The notes: generated by a model from the letters alone, not told the origin. A stretch of DNA of 64,000 bases from Atrina japonica (GCA_030159075.1 BROG01000376.1:323001-387000); one strand, 5' to 3'. Counted from the stretch's first letter, positions 27,231 through 41,059 are shown. Numbers and translations are program-made.

Positions 27231-29956
27231 TAATGATAATAGTAGACCAGTCTGGTAACTGGAAAAAAGCAAGTGAACGAACAATAAATGAAAAATAATA
27301 TAAGCATTTCAGGTGGCAAGTAGCGACAAATCTGAATGACTTGCATTTAGTCATTTATTTTTCTCCAGTTTTACTTGCCACCAATTGTTAGAAAGCTTGT
27401 AAATAATGAGAAAACAATTAAAAGCTGCTCAAAGCAACATAAATGTTCTACAGAACCTCTTAACCATGAAAGCATAAATACACAGACCAATGTAACAATA
27501 TATCTTGCTTCAAAATCAGCCTTAAAGACTCATTTGATGACTTTTATTTCTACACTTATTAAAGACCAGCATATCATATTTACAAATAGAGGGATTTGTA
27601 TAGCATGAGTCCTGTCAAAAACATTGAATTATTAATTTACATATGTGCAGATTGGCAATTCTATCCCATACAAGAAAAGAGAACCAACGGAAATGTGACT
27701 TGTATTAAATGTCCGACTGCCAGATAGGAATAGAGAGATCACATAAACTTTGGCCGGACAGTAACAACATAGTAATGCATTTAACATGCCCTAGTACTGG
27801 CATACATTAGATAAAGGTTGTACTGTAAATTTGTCCGTCCAAACATTTCTGAGTACAAACACACACACGTTCTATTACTGAAGATATTGGCAATGTAAAT
27901 ACACTTTCCTTCATGTGAATAAAATGGCTGTAATGAATGTGGAAACAACAGAAATAAAAGTATTGTGTTAACTGAAAATTTCCAATGGTAGTTAATCTTG
28001 TGAATTATCCCTCCTTGTGTAATTCATAAACATTATCTCCATGCTAATGTTTTCACATTTACAGTATGTTTAAAGTACATATGTACACACCCTACTAAAA
28101 TTTCTGTGCCCATAATCATGATGTCAATATCATAGTAGTATTGTAGTTATTTTATACATATGATTCATAAAACTTTTTGAACTATTAATGTAAATGGTAT
28201 GACACAGTTTTTTTGTAGCAAAGATCAAGATCTTTCATTGCAATTTATGACTGTGTACTTCTGTATTTATGTACAGTACAACATTCTACCTAGCTTTCTA
28301 TCAGAGAAGGTGAGAGAGTAAACTTGCAGCAGGACGGTTGTCTTATCAAGGGTAATTTGTAACCAGATAACAGTAACTTTTCCATCATTTAAAACTGGTC
28401 ACCATCAAATTCCCCACCCCCAAAGTTGAGAATAGCGTAAAACATGATTAAAACAAATATTTCTGAATGATTTTCATTTTGAATCGTGTTTTATGCCACA
28501 CTCAACAATTTTTCAGTTATATGGTGGAAGCCAATTTCAAATCAGCTTTGGTTATTTCAGAGGGAAAATGGATAACTATATATGTATTGACTTTTACATA
28601 AAAGGAAAATGGAGTCCTATAGATATTAGTATCTATACTACACAAGTAAACTTAGTTTAAGCGGGTTGCGAAAGCCACGTAAATAATCTAAGGTTTTCTA
28701 AATAATACCTATCTTAAATAGTCTTAGATTATTGATCGGTATTATATTGTACAATTACAAATTAGAATATAATGTAAAAGTTAACAGGGAGAAAAATAAT
28801 AAAAGTATATACACCAGATTTCATATATACAAATAATAACGTGTACATAAAGAGAATCATGCTAAATGTCTTAAATATGCTTCAGAAAGTTTCAAACTTG
28901 GTTACAGAAGTAATAGTTACAAGTAGAATATGTAGTTGTTTACTTAATTTTAAATAAAATATATTGTTTATTTTTCAGTGGTAGGATAAAGCTGCATAGG
29001 AAAGGATATGTATGTTACAGTCGGATAATTGTGTATATATATATATATATGATACCAGTATACAATATATCAGACAGTAATACGCAGTAACTTATGTCTC
29101 TTCCTGATTGTTTCTATAGAAACTCAGCCTCTTTATGGACTCTGTATAGTCATAACATTCTTTTTAATTCCCATAGTTCTCACTCTTGAGAGCTGATTTA
29201 CAAATTTGTCATAAGTTTAAAAAAAGTTAAAATCTACTTATAAAATAACTGGCCCTACAAAAAAGGCAATTTTTATATAAAGGTAAATATATTCCCCTCA
29301 TTCAGGAAAAATCCATATGTCTGCTTAGAATAAAACCTCGTATTTTAGAATACATTGCTTGCAGTTTGCAAAATATACAGATGTCAAATTGCCAGCATGC
29401 TATATAAACTTTCAAAGATCTTTTTTATATATATATATATCATTATCTATTGTAAAGAGACAAAAGTTATACAAAATTGCTACTTGGTACTTGTAGATGG
29501 TGTGTGTGTATATATGGCTTATATGTAATGAAACAAACCCGGATCTTATGTCGACATTGGCAGACTCGTTTTCATCCCAGTATCGAGGAAGCGTATCATG
29601 ATATAAACTCCATGAGCTATGTAAAAGTTAAACATGCTAGTACAGGCAGTATATAAGTCAAGAGGATCTATGAAGCAAATTTTATTTTCTCTTATGTAAA
29701 ATAATTTCAGTTTAGTTCTATCAGTATTTAACTTTGAGCAAACTTTGAAGACTATGTAATTTAATATCAAATAATAAAAGTTACTGAAGCTGAAAGGCAA
29801 GAAAATGAAAAAAAAGACAAATGATCCGCAAAAGTAGTACTAGTGGTATGAAATCGTTGACAAGGCAAGGCTACGTATGAACATGAAAATGAGCTAATAT
29901 CCCAAGAAATGTCATTAGCTAGTCTCTTGCTCCCAAATAAACATGAATTATCTTAC

Positions 29957-30072
29957 CTTCCACCATTTTCTTCCCCAGGACCTTTTCCTTTCAATTTCTG
30001 GACCAATTTAGCACTGGAACGTCTAATGGAAGCTCGCAGTTTGGAGAAGGACCCACTTCGTTTAAGTTTACC
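29957..30072 (-). CDS. KLC: KLC exon: conserved basic C-terminal segment
   Basis: 116 nt; acceptor CTACAAAG (not very pyrimidine-rich), donor GGAAG|GTAAGA. Encodes GKLKRSGSFSKLRASIRRSS then AKLVQKLKGKGPGEENGG. The KRSGSFSKLRASIRRSS block is a signature of many KLC C termini. If the following intron is retained, the frame ends at once (AGG-TAA). Confidence 0.93.
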
Positions 30073-31019
30073 CTTTGTAGATTAATTAGAGAGGTTCATT
30101 AATAAAAGAAGAAGTGTCTTTATGATCTTTACCTATACTGCCACTTCACATGATCATAGGAAGGGTAAGAAATCTTTTACAATATTTTCTACTTTTACAT
30201 AAGAAAATTGTCTAATTTTTGTTTGTTTTTGCCTCAGTAACTGACACTTCTCCTTACTTAATGGAACCTCTTTGCCTAGAGTCGAATGGTATTTATAAAA
30301 ATATTTAAGTTTATTTTCTTTTTATTTTTGTTTTTTAAAATAATTTTAAAGTCTGCATATTAATGCACTGATCCAGATATAAACAAAACTAAAAATAACT
30401 CAACAAACTGAAAGTAGACAATTTTTCCCCTTCCTATGACACTTACTCATATATATATATAAACATTAAAAAACAAAACGTAGCAAAAATGTACATTATT
30501 ATCAAACTAATTCTGCATGTATGGTTTTTCATTTGAAAAGATTAAACATAAGATAATTTATAACTTCTGAAATATCTCATAAAGTGCATGATTTATAAAC
30601 AGAAAATGGCGGAGTGGTGGTTAGACACGGTCATGTGTTTTAGTGCACAACATTGAGAAACAGGGATGACTACATATATACCATATTGTTTTTCTTGTTT
30701 TTCTGTAGGTAGAACACAGTCATTCAGTAAAAGAGATTTTTTAGCTTATCTAGATTTCCATTCGCTCTGACAAGTTCAAAGGTCAAACATCTAAAGCGCA
30801 ATGTTATAGAATGTGTTAACAGACAATAAAGTGCTTCTAGACAGAAAAAAAGAGAAAAAAAAGAGAAGTCATTCTGGCTACCTTGGTGATAGTCTTCAAT
30901 GCAAATCACTGATAACAAACTAAGAACCTTGCTAGTACAAAAAAAAAAACAAAAACAAAAAAAAGAATGTCATTGCTAAAACTAAAAATCAAGAAATAGA
31001 AAAAAAGTTATGAAACACT

Positions 31020-31290
31020 TATTATGCAGACTTGATAAAGCATAAACAAACTCTATAGCCAGCATTATTTTGTGGGCTGATTCTTGTGGGCAAAAAAAAG
31101 CTAAATAAATAATAAAGTCTGTATCATTTTGTGTTGTAATTCTTGTGGACAGAAAAGCTAAACAAATAATGAAGCCAGTAATATCTGTTGGGCTAATTCT
31201 TGTTAGCAGAAAGGCTAAACAAATAATAAAGCCAGCAATATTACGTAGGGTAACTCTAGTGGGCACAAAATCTAAATAATTAATATGCCA
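31020..31290. repeat. Minisatellite, about 60 bp unit
   Basis: About 4-5 copies of aattcttgtgggcagaaaag, ctaaacaaataataaagcc, agcaatatt. Related diverged units recur at 31720-31870. Confidence 0.85.
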
Positions 31291-31339
31291 GCAGTATTGT
31301 CCGATTCAGATAACTTGGAGGGGCAGAGTAACCTTTTGA

Positions 31340-31575
31340 TTATCATATGGGTCATTCTACTCTCTTTTTGGTTATGATGAGAAATGCATTTTATTATCCA
31401 CTCACATTTTGGATGTGATGAGAAATGCATTTCGTTATCTACTCATTTTTCGGTTAAGATGAGAAATGCATTTTATTATCCACTCACTTTTCGGATTCGG
31501 TTATGATGAGAAATGCATTTTATTATCTATTTACTTTTCGGTTATGATGAGAAATGCATTTTATTACCAACTGGA
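31340..31575. repeat. Minisatellite, about 40-47 bp unit
   Basis: About five copies of ggttatgatgagaaatgcat, tttattatccactcacttttc. Confidence 0.88.
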
Positions 31576-32487
31576 TAACCAATCAAGTAGGAATGATTAC
31601 TCTTGTCAGAGTAATTTTAATGTCATACCTAAATTTTAAACTTTTAGTTCATAAAGGGCTTCATGAGACTCCACACTGCCAGGTTGTATAGACTTTACTA
31701 TCTATCATTTGGCATTTCTTGTAGGTAGAAAAGATAAACAAAGAATGCTGGCTGCATAATTGTATGGCAATTCTTCTGGGCAGAAAAGTTAGATAATATA
31801 AACAGCATTATTTGGTGTTGCAATTCTCTTGGACTGAAAAGCTCAACAAACTCAGCAACATTTTGTGGAAATATTAATTCTATACCCTAAGAAACTATAT
31901 CAAGCATGAAGAGCTATGTGCAAAAAGCAAAACATTTTTTATTTCTAAATTTATAATCAGTAAATTTATAATAATTCAATTTTAATAATAAAAAAAACAC
32001 TATTGTCTTAATCATCTTAATCAAATTAAAACAAAACCAGTTTCCTCCAAGACCAATGAAACTGAAGCATGCAGAAAAAAATGCAATAAATATTTGAAGA
32101 CATTTACCTTAACTGGAAACGTGCTTGTAAAGATTTTGGTAGACGGAAACTAATTGCAAATGAAAAGTATTATTTTAACTTGAAAAAGGGGAGTGAAAGT
32201 GAACACTGCATTGTGTAAAAATAGTTAAAGACAGTTTCAGTACAAAACAAACATGCTACTCTTTGTCAATGAATGGAAATCATTTTGTTGCTGAAAAATG
32301 GTGCATCTTTACATTCTGTTTTACAACCAAAACATATGAAAGAAAAAAAAAAACTGAAAATTTTAAATTTTAAATGAAGTGTTATTATGTCACAGTTTAT
32401 TGACTGACTGTTCTACTCCTGAATTTTACTGAAGTAGACTGTGCTCTATGTGCCCCATGAGGGTCTTCAGACCTTCAATATACTCAC

Positions 32488-32640
32488 ATCCTCCCCTTCA
32501 CCATTATAAGACAGATTTTCCATTGACTGCCTTCGCACACTATCACGACTGCTTGATCGTCGTCGAGCCTGATTGTTGGGGATATGGTCCTTAGAATAGT
32601 CAGTTCCTAGGACCTGTGTCTGTTTAACTACATCCAGGGC
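32488..32640 (-). CDS. KLC: KLC exon: start of C-terminal tail
   Basis: 153 nt, 51 codons, phase 0 both ends; acceptor TGCTAG, donor GAT|GTGAGT. Starts ALDVVKQTQVLGTDYSKDHI, then has a basic Arg/Ser stretch (ARRRSSSRDSVRRQSMENLS) and an acidic end (GEGED). The first residues match the family's helix after the last TPR. The RRRSSS and RRQS sites are plausible basophilic-kinase targets (inference). Confidence 0.94.
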
Positions 32641-34185
<1,545 letters not shown>

Positions 34186-34316
34186 TTAGAGACAAAAGGA
34201 AAAGATAAAGGCATTTTACTTATGAAATCAAATGTTCAAATTCTTACTTTTGTTGTTTTCCAGTAACATTTCAAATAACCATATAATGGCTAACCCAATA
34301 TGGTGGAAAAAATATA

Positions 34317-34852
34317 CATTGGAACCTGTCTTGAAAGACCACTCTCATGAAAGACCACCTGTCTTTTTTGAGACCACATTAATCCTTTAAGTAAAACCTT
34401 TGTTGAGAGATTAACTGTCTTGAGAGACAATGTTTCAGTGGCAGATGGGGTGGTTGTCTAACTGTCTTGAGAGATAATGTTTCAGTGGCAGATGGAGTGG
34501 TTGCCTAACTGTCTTGAGAGACAATGTTTCAGTGGCAGATGGGGTGGTGGCCTAACTGTCTTGAGAGACAATGTTTCAGTGGCAGATGGGGTGGTGGCCT
34601 AACTGTCTTGAGAGACAATGTTTCAGTGGCAGATGGGGTGGTAGCCTAACTGTCTTGAGAGACAATGTTTCAGTGGCAGATGGGGTGGTGGCCTAACTGT
34701 CTTGAGAGACAATGTTTCGGTGGCAATTTGGGGTGGTCGTCTAACTGTCTTGAGAGACAATGTTTCGGTGGTAGATGGGGTGGTCGCCTAACTGTCTTGA
34801 GAGACAATGTTTCAGTGGCAGATGGGGTGGTCACTCAAGACAGGTTCCACTG
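34317..34852. mobile_element. TIR element with internal minisatellite
   Basis: Ends CATTGGAACCTGTCTTGA and TCAAGACAGGTTCCACTG are inverted copies, TA-flanked on both sides (pogo/Tigger style). The interior, about 34405-34830, is about nine copies of a 47-bp unit (taactgtcttgagagacaat, gtttcagtggcagatggggt). The unit itself contains the element's ctgtcttgag text, so the array probably grew out of the element. Confidence 0.8.
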
Positions 34853-35534
34853 TAATACATTAATGATATAAATATTAAGGAAGATCAAGATATGGGTTCC
34901 TGTAAATATGTAACATACAAATGTATATATTTAAGTTTTAATTGAGTGATTATCTACTTCTGTAATATATGAAGCAAACAGTGGATTTTTTGTAAGCAAA
35001 ATTCTTTGGGCAAGTTAACTGGGGAATATATATATATATATATTTTTTCAATATCATTAGATTTATTTCAACAGAATAAATATAATGAATGTACTTTAAG
35101 CCATATGATCTGAAATCTTTGACTAAATATCTCTTTCTGGGAAAGGCTGAAGTATCAGTGATAAAAATATCATGTACATTAAAATGTATTTCCACAGAAA
35201 CAGTTTATTACCGTCCTGTTCAAATTTTTTCTTTATCATAAAACTTACTAGCCTAACATCTCATTAATTATACAGCGAGTGAATTCTTAAACAAGACTTA
35301 CAGGACAATGATAAAATTTAGCTCTAACAAGATATTAACCTTTGTGAGACAATCAAGTATTAATATGTCATAATATCATCATTATTTATACTGTGGAAAA
35401 ACTATACAACTCTCCTTCCTGGAAAAAGTGGGTCCTCCTATTGCTTTGTCTGGTTTCTGTTAATGTCCTTGTTTGTATACACAAGTTACAAGATATCCAA
35501 GATTAACCATTGGAGGAGATTATTAGAATCTTAA

Positions 35535-35671
35535 ATGGGTGTGTGGAGTGGATAAGGAAATCTCCACCTAAGTGGAAAGAATCTGGTTGTCATATCCGAG
35601 GGTTTCCCGAGGATTGGACTTTCAGATTCTTACAACGAGAATTAAGCTTTTCCTTTCCACTCAACACACCC
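35535..35671. repeat. Inverted repeat (fold-back)
   Basis: Left arm gggtgtgtggagtggataag near 35537 pairs with right arm ctttccactcaacacaccc near 35653. The loop holds a second, smaller palindrome (gaatctg...cagattc, about 35579-35629). About 45-bp direct repeats (aagttacaagatatc-aagattaac) flank it at about 35480 and 35903. Confidence 0.65.
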
Positions 35672-35988
35672 GTGTTTGATTATTTTTCTCCCATGCTTCA
35701 AACACATGATTGTGTGTGTATAAAAAGTCTGATGCAACTTTCAATGCACTATTTTCTCGTCACATACAAGTCTTACATTGAAAAAATATTGTGGCGTCAA
35801 AGAATGACCTAGGGTGTGGACAGAGAAATTCTTTCTTAGCAAAACAGTAGATGTGCCTGTTCAAAGTGTGAGAAAATATGCTCTGTAACGTAAGTTTGTA
35901 CACTTAAGTTACAAGATATCTAAGATTAACTGTAGGAGGAGACAATATGCTCATATACAGACAATTTCTAAACTTTCCCAGCACAAAC

Positions 35989-36056
35989 CTGTCAACTTTG
36001 GCTGCTTTATGCCAAGCACCATACTCTGGTAAAGGAGATCCATCTTTATTTTTTCC
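35989..36056 (-). CDS. KLC: KLC exon: TPR5-TPR6 loop, second part
   Basis: 68 nt; acceptor TTTCCAG, donor GACAG|GTTTGT (a weak donor). Encodes GKNKDGSPLPEYGAWHKAAK then VD, matching the KLC segment with DG-S--EYG-W-KA-KVD. The intron between this exon and the previous one contains the 37-40 kb anomaly. Confidence 0.94.
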
Positions 36057-36689
36057 CTGGAAAAGAAACAAACTATATATTGTAGGTTTAGTAGGAGAAA
36101 ATCCATGAAAAGAGAAAATCCATACATACAAATATCAAAACCAGAAATATACATATTTCATTCTAGCAAACTCAGTATGAAACAAGATATACTTAGACAG
36201 CAAAATGATCAAGACACAACCAATTTAGTACTAGAACGAACTGACCACTAGTCATAACAGAATCAAAAAATAGATATAATCACCCCTGTCTACATAATAT
36301 TTTTTCTCTTAGAAGATATATGACTGTGATCTGTCACCTATGTGGCCTTCCAAAACATTTTGATATGAGCTAACTTGTCCATCATGGTATAAGATTGAAT
36401 ACATCCTATAGATATCGGCAGTGTACAGAAACAACTACTATCTCAATATTAAAAGAAGAGTGGGCATAAATGGTATTATTATATCTCATAGATGACATAC
36501 AGTCAGGGATTGATTGAGAGTCATCACATGTAAGGGCGATAAAACTTTGAGTCTCCCCATTAGAAGCCCCTTGTGGGTTTTAGACACATTTATCATTTGT
36601 GAAAGGGAACTCTCTGAGGTGTTTCGAATACAAGCATAAACAAAAATGTCAGATCACAGCAGACAGCATTTTCAACTTCCTGATGCTAA

Positions 36690-37095
36690 TGTAATTTATG
36701 GTTGCCATTGGTAAATATGACATGCCTTGGGTATATACAATTTTTGGGTCTCACTACAGCCAGGGCAATAATTGCGAAATCATACATCCATGTAGATCAC
36801 TCAGAAACAATCTGTTTTTCAATTCATGGAGCTGTTCTGGAGAAGAAGATTTTTATAAGAGGGGTACCTTTTTGGACCTATTCTGCTCCGCCCTGGATCC
36901 ACTCCCGGGCCAATCTAGCTGAAAACTACAAAATTGGTAAAGGACCTTGAGCACTTGCTTCCTGTCAAGTTTCGTCAAAATCCCTTCAGTGGTTTTCAGA
37001 GAAGAAGTCAAAAACATGAAAAGTTTATGGACGGATGACGGACGGGGAGTGATCACAATAGCTCACTTGAGCCTTCAGCTCAGGTGAGCTAAAAA
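36690..37095. repeat. Dispersed repeat of bivalve type
   Basis: A block ending gatcacaatagctcacttga and a small hairpin (agctcacttgagcc/agctcaggtgagct) followed by a run of A. I recall this ending, with ggttttcagagaagaagtc and ggacggatgacggac upstream, as common in bivalve genomes. No ORF is meaningful. A corrupted second copy starts near 39379. Confidence 0.5.
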
Positions 37096-37119
37096 ACACT
37101 AAAACACTCAATATTCACA

Positions 37120-37254
37120 ATTTTCGGCCCCTTGGCCTTTATCAAGTGAAAGATGACAATTATTTGCAATAAAGCTGTTTATTATGCAGACTTGATACTA
37201 TATAACACTATAATACAGATATTGTCATCATATTTGATAAAGGCCAAGGGGCTG
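37120..37254. repeat. Inverted repeat at the edge of the anomaly
   Basis: Left arm ggccccttggcctttatcaa (37125-37144) and right arm ttgataaaggccaaggggc (about 37233-37252), with a loop of about 90 bp. The complementary continuation of the left arm (aattttgtgaatattgag) reappears only near 40056, after the anomalous block. Confidence 0.75.
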
Positions 37255-39370
37255 TGATCGGGGGGGGGATTAGAGTTAGTAGGTGGGGTGTGGGTCTTTT
37301 GATGCGTGGGGGATGCGGGTTCCGGAGGGGGGGTGGCGGGGTGGGAGGTTCGGGTCGGCTTGTGGGTGGGGCGGGGGGGTCGGTGGGGGGAGTTGGGCTG
37401 GCGGCGGGGTATGGGGCCGTGGATGGTGGTACTCCGGGGGCGGACCGAGTGTAGGCCCCCCCCTTGGGGGGCCGGTTTTGGGGTGCGTGGGGTGCGGGTG
37501 GGGGTTGGGGGGGCGCGGGCGGGGATGGCGGGGTGTGGCTATGTGGTGGGGTGGTGGTTGGGGAACGTTGAGGGGTGGGAGTGGGGTGTTTGTCGATGGT
37601 GGGTGTGGTGGTAGGGGTTGAGAGTGTTGAGGGTAAGTGTAGTTGTCGTTCGGGGGCGGTGTGGGAGTATTGGGGGGTGTGGGGAGGGTTAGGTGGCTAT
37701 GTGATTTGGGTGGGTGGGAGGGCGTGTATAGTTTGTATGAGCACACTTGTTTGTTGGTGGTTGTTTGGTTGTGGTGGTGGTGCAGTTTGGTTGTGCTTTG
37801 TTTTTTTGATGTTTTTTTGTTGGAGTTTTGTGTTGTTGGGATGTGGGTATTGTTTGGGAGTTGTAGGGGGGAGGGGATGGCGGGTGGGGGGATTGGTGTT
37901 TGGCGGTTGGGTTTAGGGGGGGGAGCGGTGGTTAAGGTGGGGGTGTGTTGTGGGTATGGTCGCGGTGGGGTTGGGGTGGGTGTTGTTTGGGGGGGTGGTG
38001 TGCTGGGGAGGTTGGGAGGATGGATAGTGGTGTGTGGAGATGGATCAGAAACATTATGTTGGGGCGGATGGCGTCTGGTGGAGAAGCAGATGGGGGGGAG
38101 CCTGGTGGCGGGGGATCCTGTTTTGGTGCGGTCATGTGTGGGGCCGGGTATCGTCCCTGCATGGGAGGGGGGATGGGGCCGGGTTCGGGGGGAAGGGGGT
38201 TGGGGGTTATGGTGTGGACCTACGGTGTTGGGAGTTGCGTGGGTCGTGGGGCGGTGGAGTAGAGGGTGGTGTAGGTTGGGTTAGGTTGTGTTGGTTTTTT
38301 GGTGTGGGGTGGGGGAGGGTGGGAGAATGGAATTGGAGGTGGGGAGTTGGGGGGTTGGGGTGGTTTTGGTTTGAGTGCGGGTTTTGGTTGTTTGTCGGTT
38401 TATTACGTCGGGTAGTGTTGGTTCTCTGGATGGCTGGAGGTTTGGGTCCGTTATTGGGAGTGTGTGGGTAAGGGTGGTGTTGGGGGGGTGTTCGGGGGAT
38501 TTGTGTGGTTTGTTTAGTTTTATTATATTTTGATTGTGGGTGTCCTGTTCTGGTGGTAGTGTGTGAGGGGGCGGCGGTCTGGGCGGTGTTAGAAGGTGAC
38601 GAAGGGGGGTGGGGAGTGTTGTAGATTGTTTGGGTGTTGGGGGTAAGGGGGGGATGGGTGGGGAGGGAAGTGGGGTTTTGGTGGGGAAAGGCGATGAGAG
38701 GGGGGGTGTCTTCTACTATGTTTTATAAGGGAGGGGTGGTGGGTGTGGGGGGGTTGGTTGCTGGCTGGGGGGTTGTGTGGTGTGGGGGCGGTGTACCTTT
38801 TTGGGGCGTGTGTCGGGGTTATTGGAGAGAGTGGGGTGGGGGGGGGGTATGGGCTATTGTGGTGGGGGTGCGGGGTTGTGGGGGTGGTTGGTGGGGGCTG
38901 TGTGGATGGTGGGTTAGTTGGGGGGTTGGAGAGGGGTGGTTAATGTAGCAAAGGGGGAAGGTGGGGTGAGTGGGGTACGGGGAAGGAAGTTGAGTGTGTG
39001 GTGTGGTGGGCGATGGGGAGGGTCCGGTGGCCCCAGTGGGGATGGGAGACTGTTCGAGCGTGGGGGGCGGGGGCGGGGGGTGGGGCGGTGGGGCATCACT
39101 TATGTGAGAACTGGGGGCCGGCCCTTTATTTCCGTTTGTTTGTTGATATGGTGTTTTTTTTTTTGGATTTGCCTTTTATTGGGTTAGGTGGTTAGGGGGT
39201 GGTTGCCGGTAGCATGGGTGCGCGATGATAGGGGTTGGGGGTTGGGGTTGTTTTTAGTAAGGTCGGTTTATATCTTTTGGGGGACTACCTGGGTGGGGTG
39301 TTGGGTTGTTGGGTGGGTGGGGGTGGGTGGGGGGAAAATTGTGTAAAGGGGGGAGCGGGGGGGGGTTGGG
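37255..39370. other. G/T-only block, probable sequencing/assembly artefact
   Basis: About 2.1 kb almost without A or C on the plus strand, mostly irregular G runs with T, starting abruptly. It resembles neither a regular satellite nor the AT-rich surroundings. The long ORFs here (Gly/Trp/Val-rich on one strand, Pro-rich on the other) follow from composition only and should not be annotated. Confidence 0.75.
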
Positions 39371-39790
39371 GTCCGCACCTTGAGCACTTGCTTCCTGTGG
39401 TGGGGGGTAGGGTGGTGGTGGGGGAAGTTTCGTCAGCAAAATCCCGTCAGTTGGTTTTCAGAGAAGAAGTCTTGTGGGTGGGGAAAAAAGGGAATGAAAA
39501 GTTTAATGGACGGATGACGGGACGGGGAGTGATCACAATAGCTCACTTGAGCCTTCGGAAGTATTGTGGCTAGTGGGGGTGGTGGGGCTGGGGTTGAGTG
39601 TGAGCTAAAAAAACACTAAAACACTCGGTTGTGGTTGGGCCTCTTTGTGAATATTCACAATTTGTTTCGGGTTGGGGGGTGGTGGGCGCGGCGTGGGTAG
39701 GGGTTGATGGTGGAGCCGCTTGGCCTTTATCAAGTGAAAGATTGACAATTATTTGCAAATAAAGCTGTTTATTATGCAGAACTTGATATC
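39371..39790. repeat. Corrupted copy of flanking DNA with G/T insertions
   Basis: It follows 36950-37190 in order (ttgagcacttgcttcctgt, ggttttcagagaagaagtc, gatcacaatagctcacttga, tggcctttatcaagtgaaag, aagctgtttattatgcaga), but G/T-rich strings are spliced between the pieces and single bases are added. Real duplications do not diverge this way. Confidence 0.75.
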
Positions 39791-39838
39791 TTGTTTTTTT
39801 GAATTTTCTTTTTTTTTTATATATCTACTTTTTTTTTT

Positions 39839-39871
<33 letters not shown>

Positions 39872-40030
39872 TTTTTTTGTTGTATTATTTATTTCTTCTT
39901 TTTTTTTTGATTTTTTTTTTCACTATTTGATGGTGGGTTTTTTTTTTTTTGAAACAATTTCTTTTGTTTTTTTTTTTTTTTTTTTTTGGTCTTAGATTTT
40001 ATTGTTCATTTTTTTTCATATTTGATAAAT
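39791..40030. other. T-rich low-complexity stretch
   Basis: Long T runs with scattered other bases. It may be the corrupted continuation of the loop and right arm of the inverted repeat: catatttgataaa appears near 40017. Part of the same anomaly. Confidence 0.65.
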
Positions 40031-40226
40031 TTTTTTAGGCTTCAAGGGATCCTGACAAATTTTGTGAATATTGAGCGTTATACTGTTTTTTCGCATAACG
40101 ATACTTCCCTTAGAAGGACAATGAATTTTACTGGAATCAAATTTTTTGTTATATCTTTTGTGACTCAACATTACTCAACTAATTCTTAAGTATTTAAGAA
40201 AACAAATATAACAGAGTTAATTGTAC

Positions 40227-40276
40227 CTTATTTTCTTCCCTCTCCTCTGCTTGCATCCATATAGGTTTATTTTCAC
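40227..40276 (-). CDS. KLC: KLC exon: TPR5-TPR6 loop, first part
   Basis: 50 nt; acceptor TTTCAG, donor AAG|GTACAA. With the preceding G it encodes GENKPIWMQAEEREENK, matching the KLC segment DDENKPIWMHAEEREE. It lies only about 200 bp from the artefact-like block, but its own sequence looks normal. Confidence 0.94.
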
Positions 40277-40912
40277 CTGAAACATATGTAAATAACTTTG
40301 TTTTCAGTACACTGGAACATACTTATTTACAACAAATGTAATAAATAAAACTGGAATATGCAAAGAAAATCTGACATTTCATAAATATATTTCATAGCAA
40401 TATTGCCATTCAAATACATCTGTTTCGTGTTTCTGCAATACATGTATCAGTTTTTAATATTTACTTTCAACCAAGTTCTACCTTATTTTTATAAATCAAT
40501 AACCCCTAGACCATACTTATTGGTTACCGTAAATTTCATTTCCTATGACTTAATAAAATATATTAAGAATTTCTGTGATCAAATTTTTTATATTAAATTT
40601 AATAAATCCTACTAGAGTACACAAGAAGATTAGGTACCAACAAACTTACCAAAAGTACAGAAATAGTGGAGACAATGCTTTTAAAGGATTAAAGGCAGGG
40701 GTGGGAGCACTGGGAAGTTTTAAAATCCTCAAACACCAGTAAACAATTGCAGGATCAAAATCAACTTACAATATAATTGTCTTTGCTTTTCTCCAATACA
40801 CAAAACCTAAAATATTTCATATCTGACTTTTCTTTATGTACATTTTGATAATTGTATGACAAAATGCATTCAGACAATGTACCAGGTACATAAAGACTAA
40901 ATACTGAAATTA

Positions 40913-41059
<147 letters not shown>

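Larger units (their letters stand above)
24924..29956 (-). other. KLC: KLC intron before the last coding exon
   Basis: About 5 kb of AT-rich DNA. It holds a CAA/AAT microsatellite (26541-26690), a TIR element (26899-27230) and a fragment near 28485-28545 (gttttatgccacactcaac) of a dispersed repeat also represented near 47200. A further alternative C-terminal exon could hide here; none was convincing. Confidence 0.5.
30073..32487 (-). other. KLC: KLC intron with two minisatellites
   Basis: Holds arrays at 31020-31290 and 31340-31575, a short tail of related units at 31720-31870, and otherwise plain AT-rich DNA. Confidence 0.6.
36057..40226 (-). other. KLC: KLC intron containing the anomalous block
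   Basis: Sequence is normal until about 37250 and after about 40040. Between them lies the G/T-rich and T-rich anomaly. An ordinary dispersed repeat precedes it. Confidence 0.7.

Noticed and set aside
37255..39370. G-rich block as a telomere-like or G-quadruplex satellite
   Set aside because: No regular period, no telomeric unit, and the adjoining copy of flanking DNA is corrupted with the same G/T strings, which points to read error. Kept only as a possibility in the finding.
37254..39573. Several long overlapping ORFs (60-213 codons) on both strands, Gly/Trp/Val-rich or Pro-rich
   Set aside because: They arise from the G/T-only composition of the artefact-like block: few stops can occur. 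No domain or codon structure is visible.
39753..39995. Phe-rich 80-codon ORF
   Set aside because: Translation of T runs in the artefact-like stretch.
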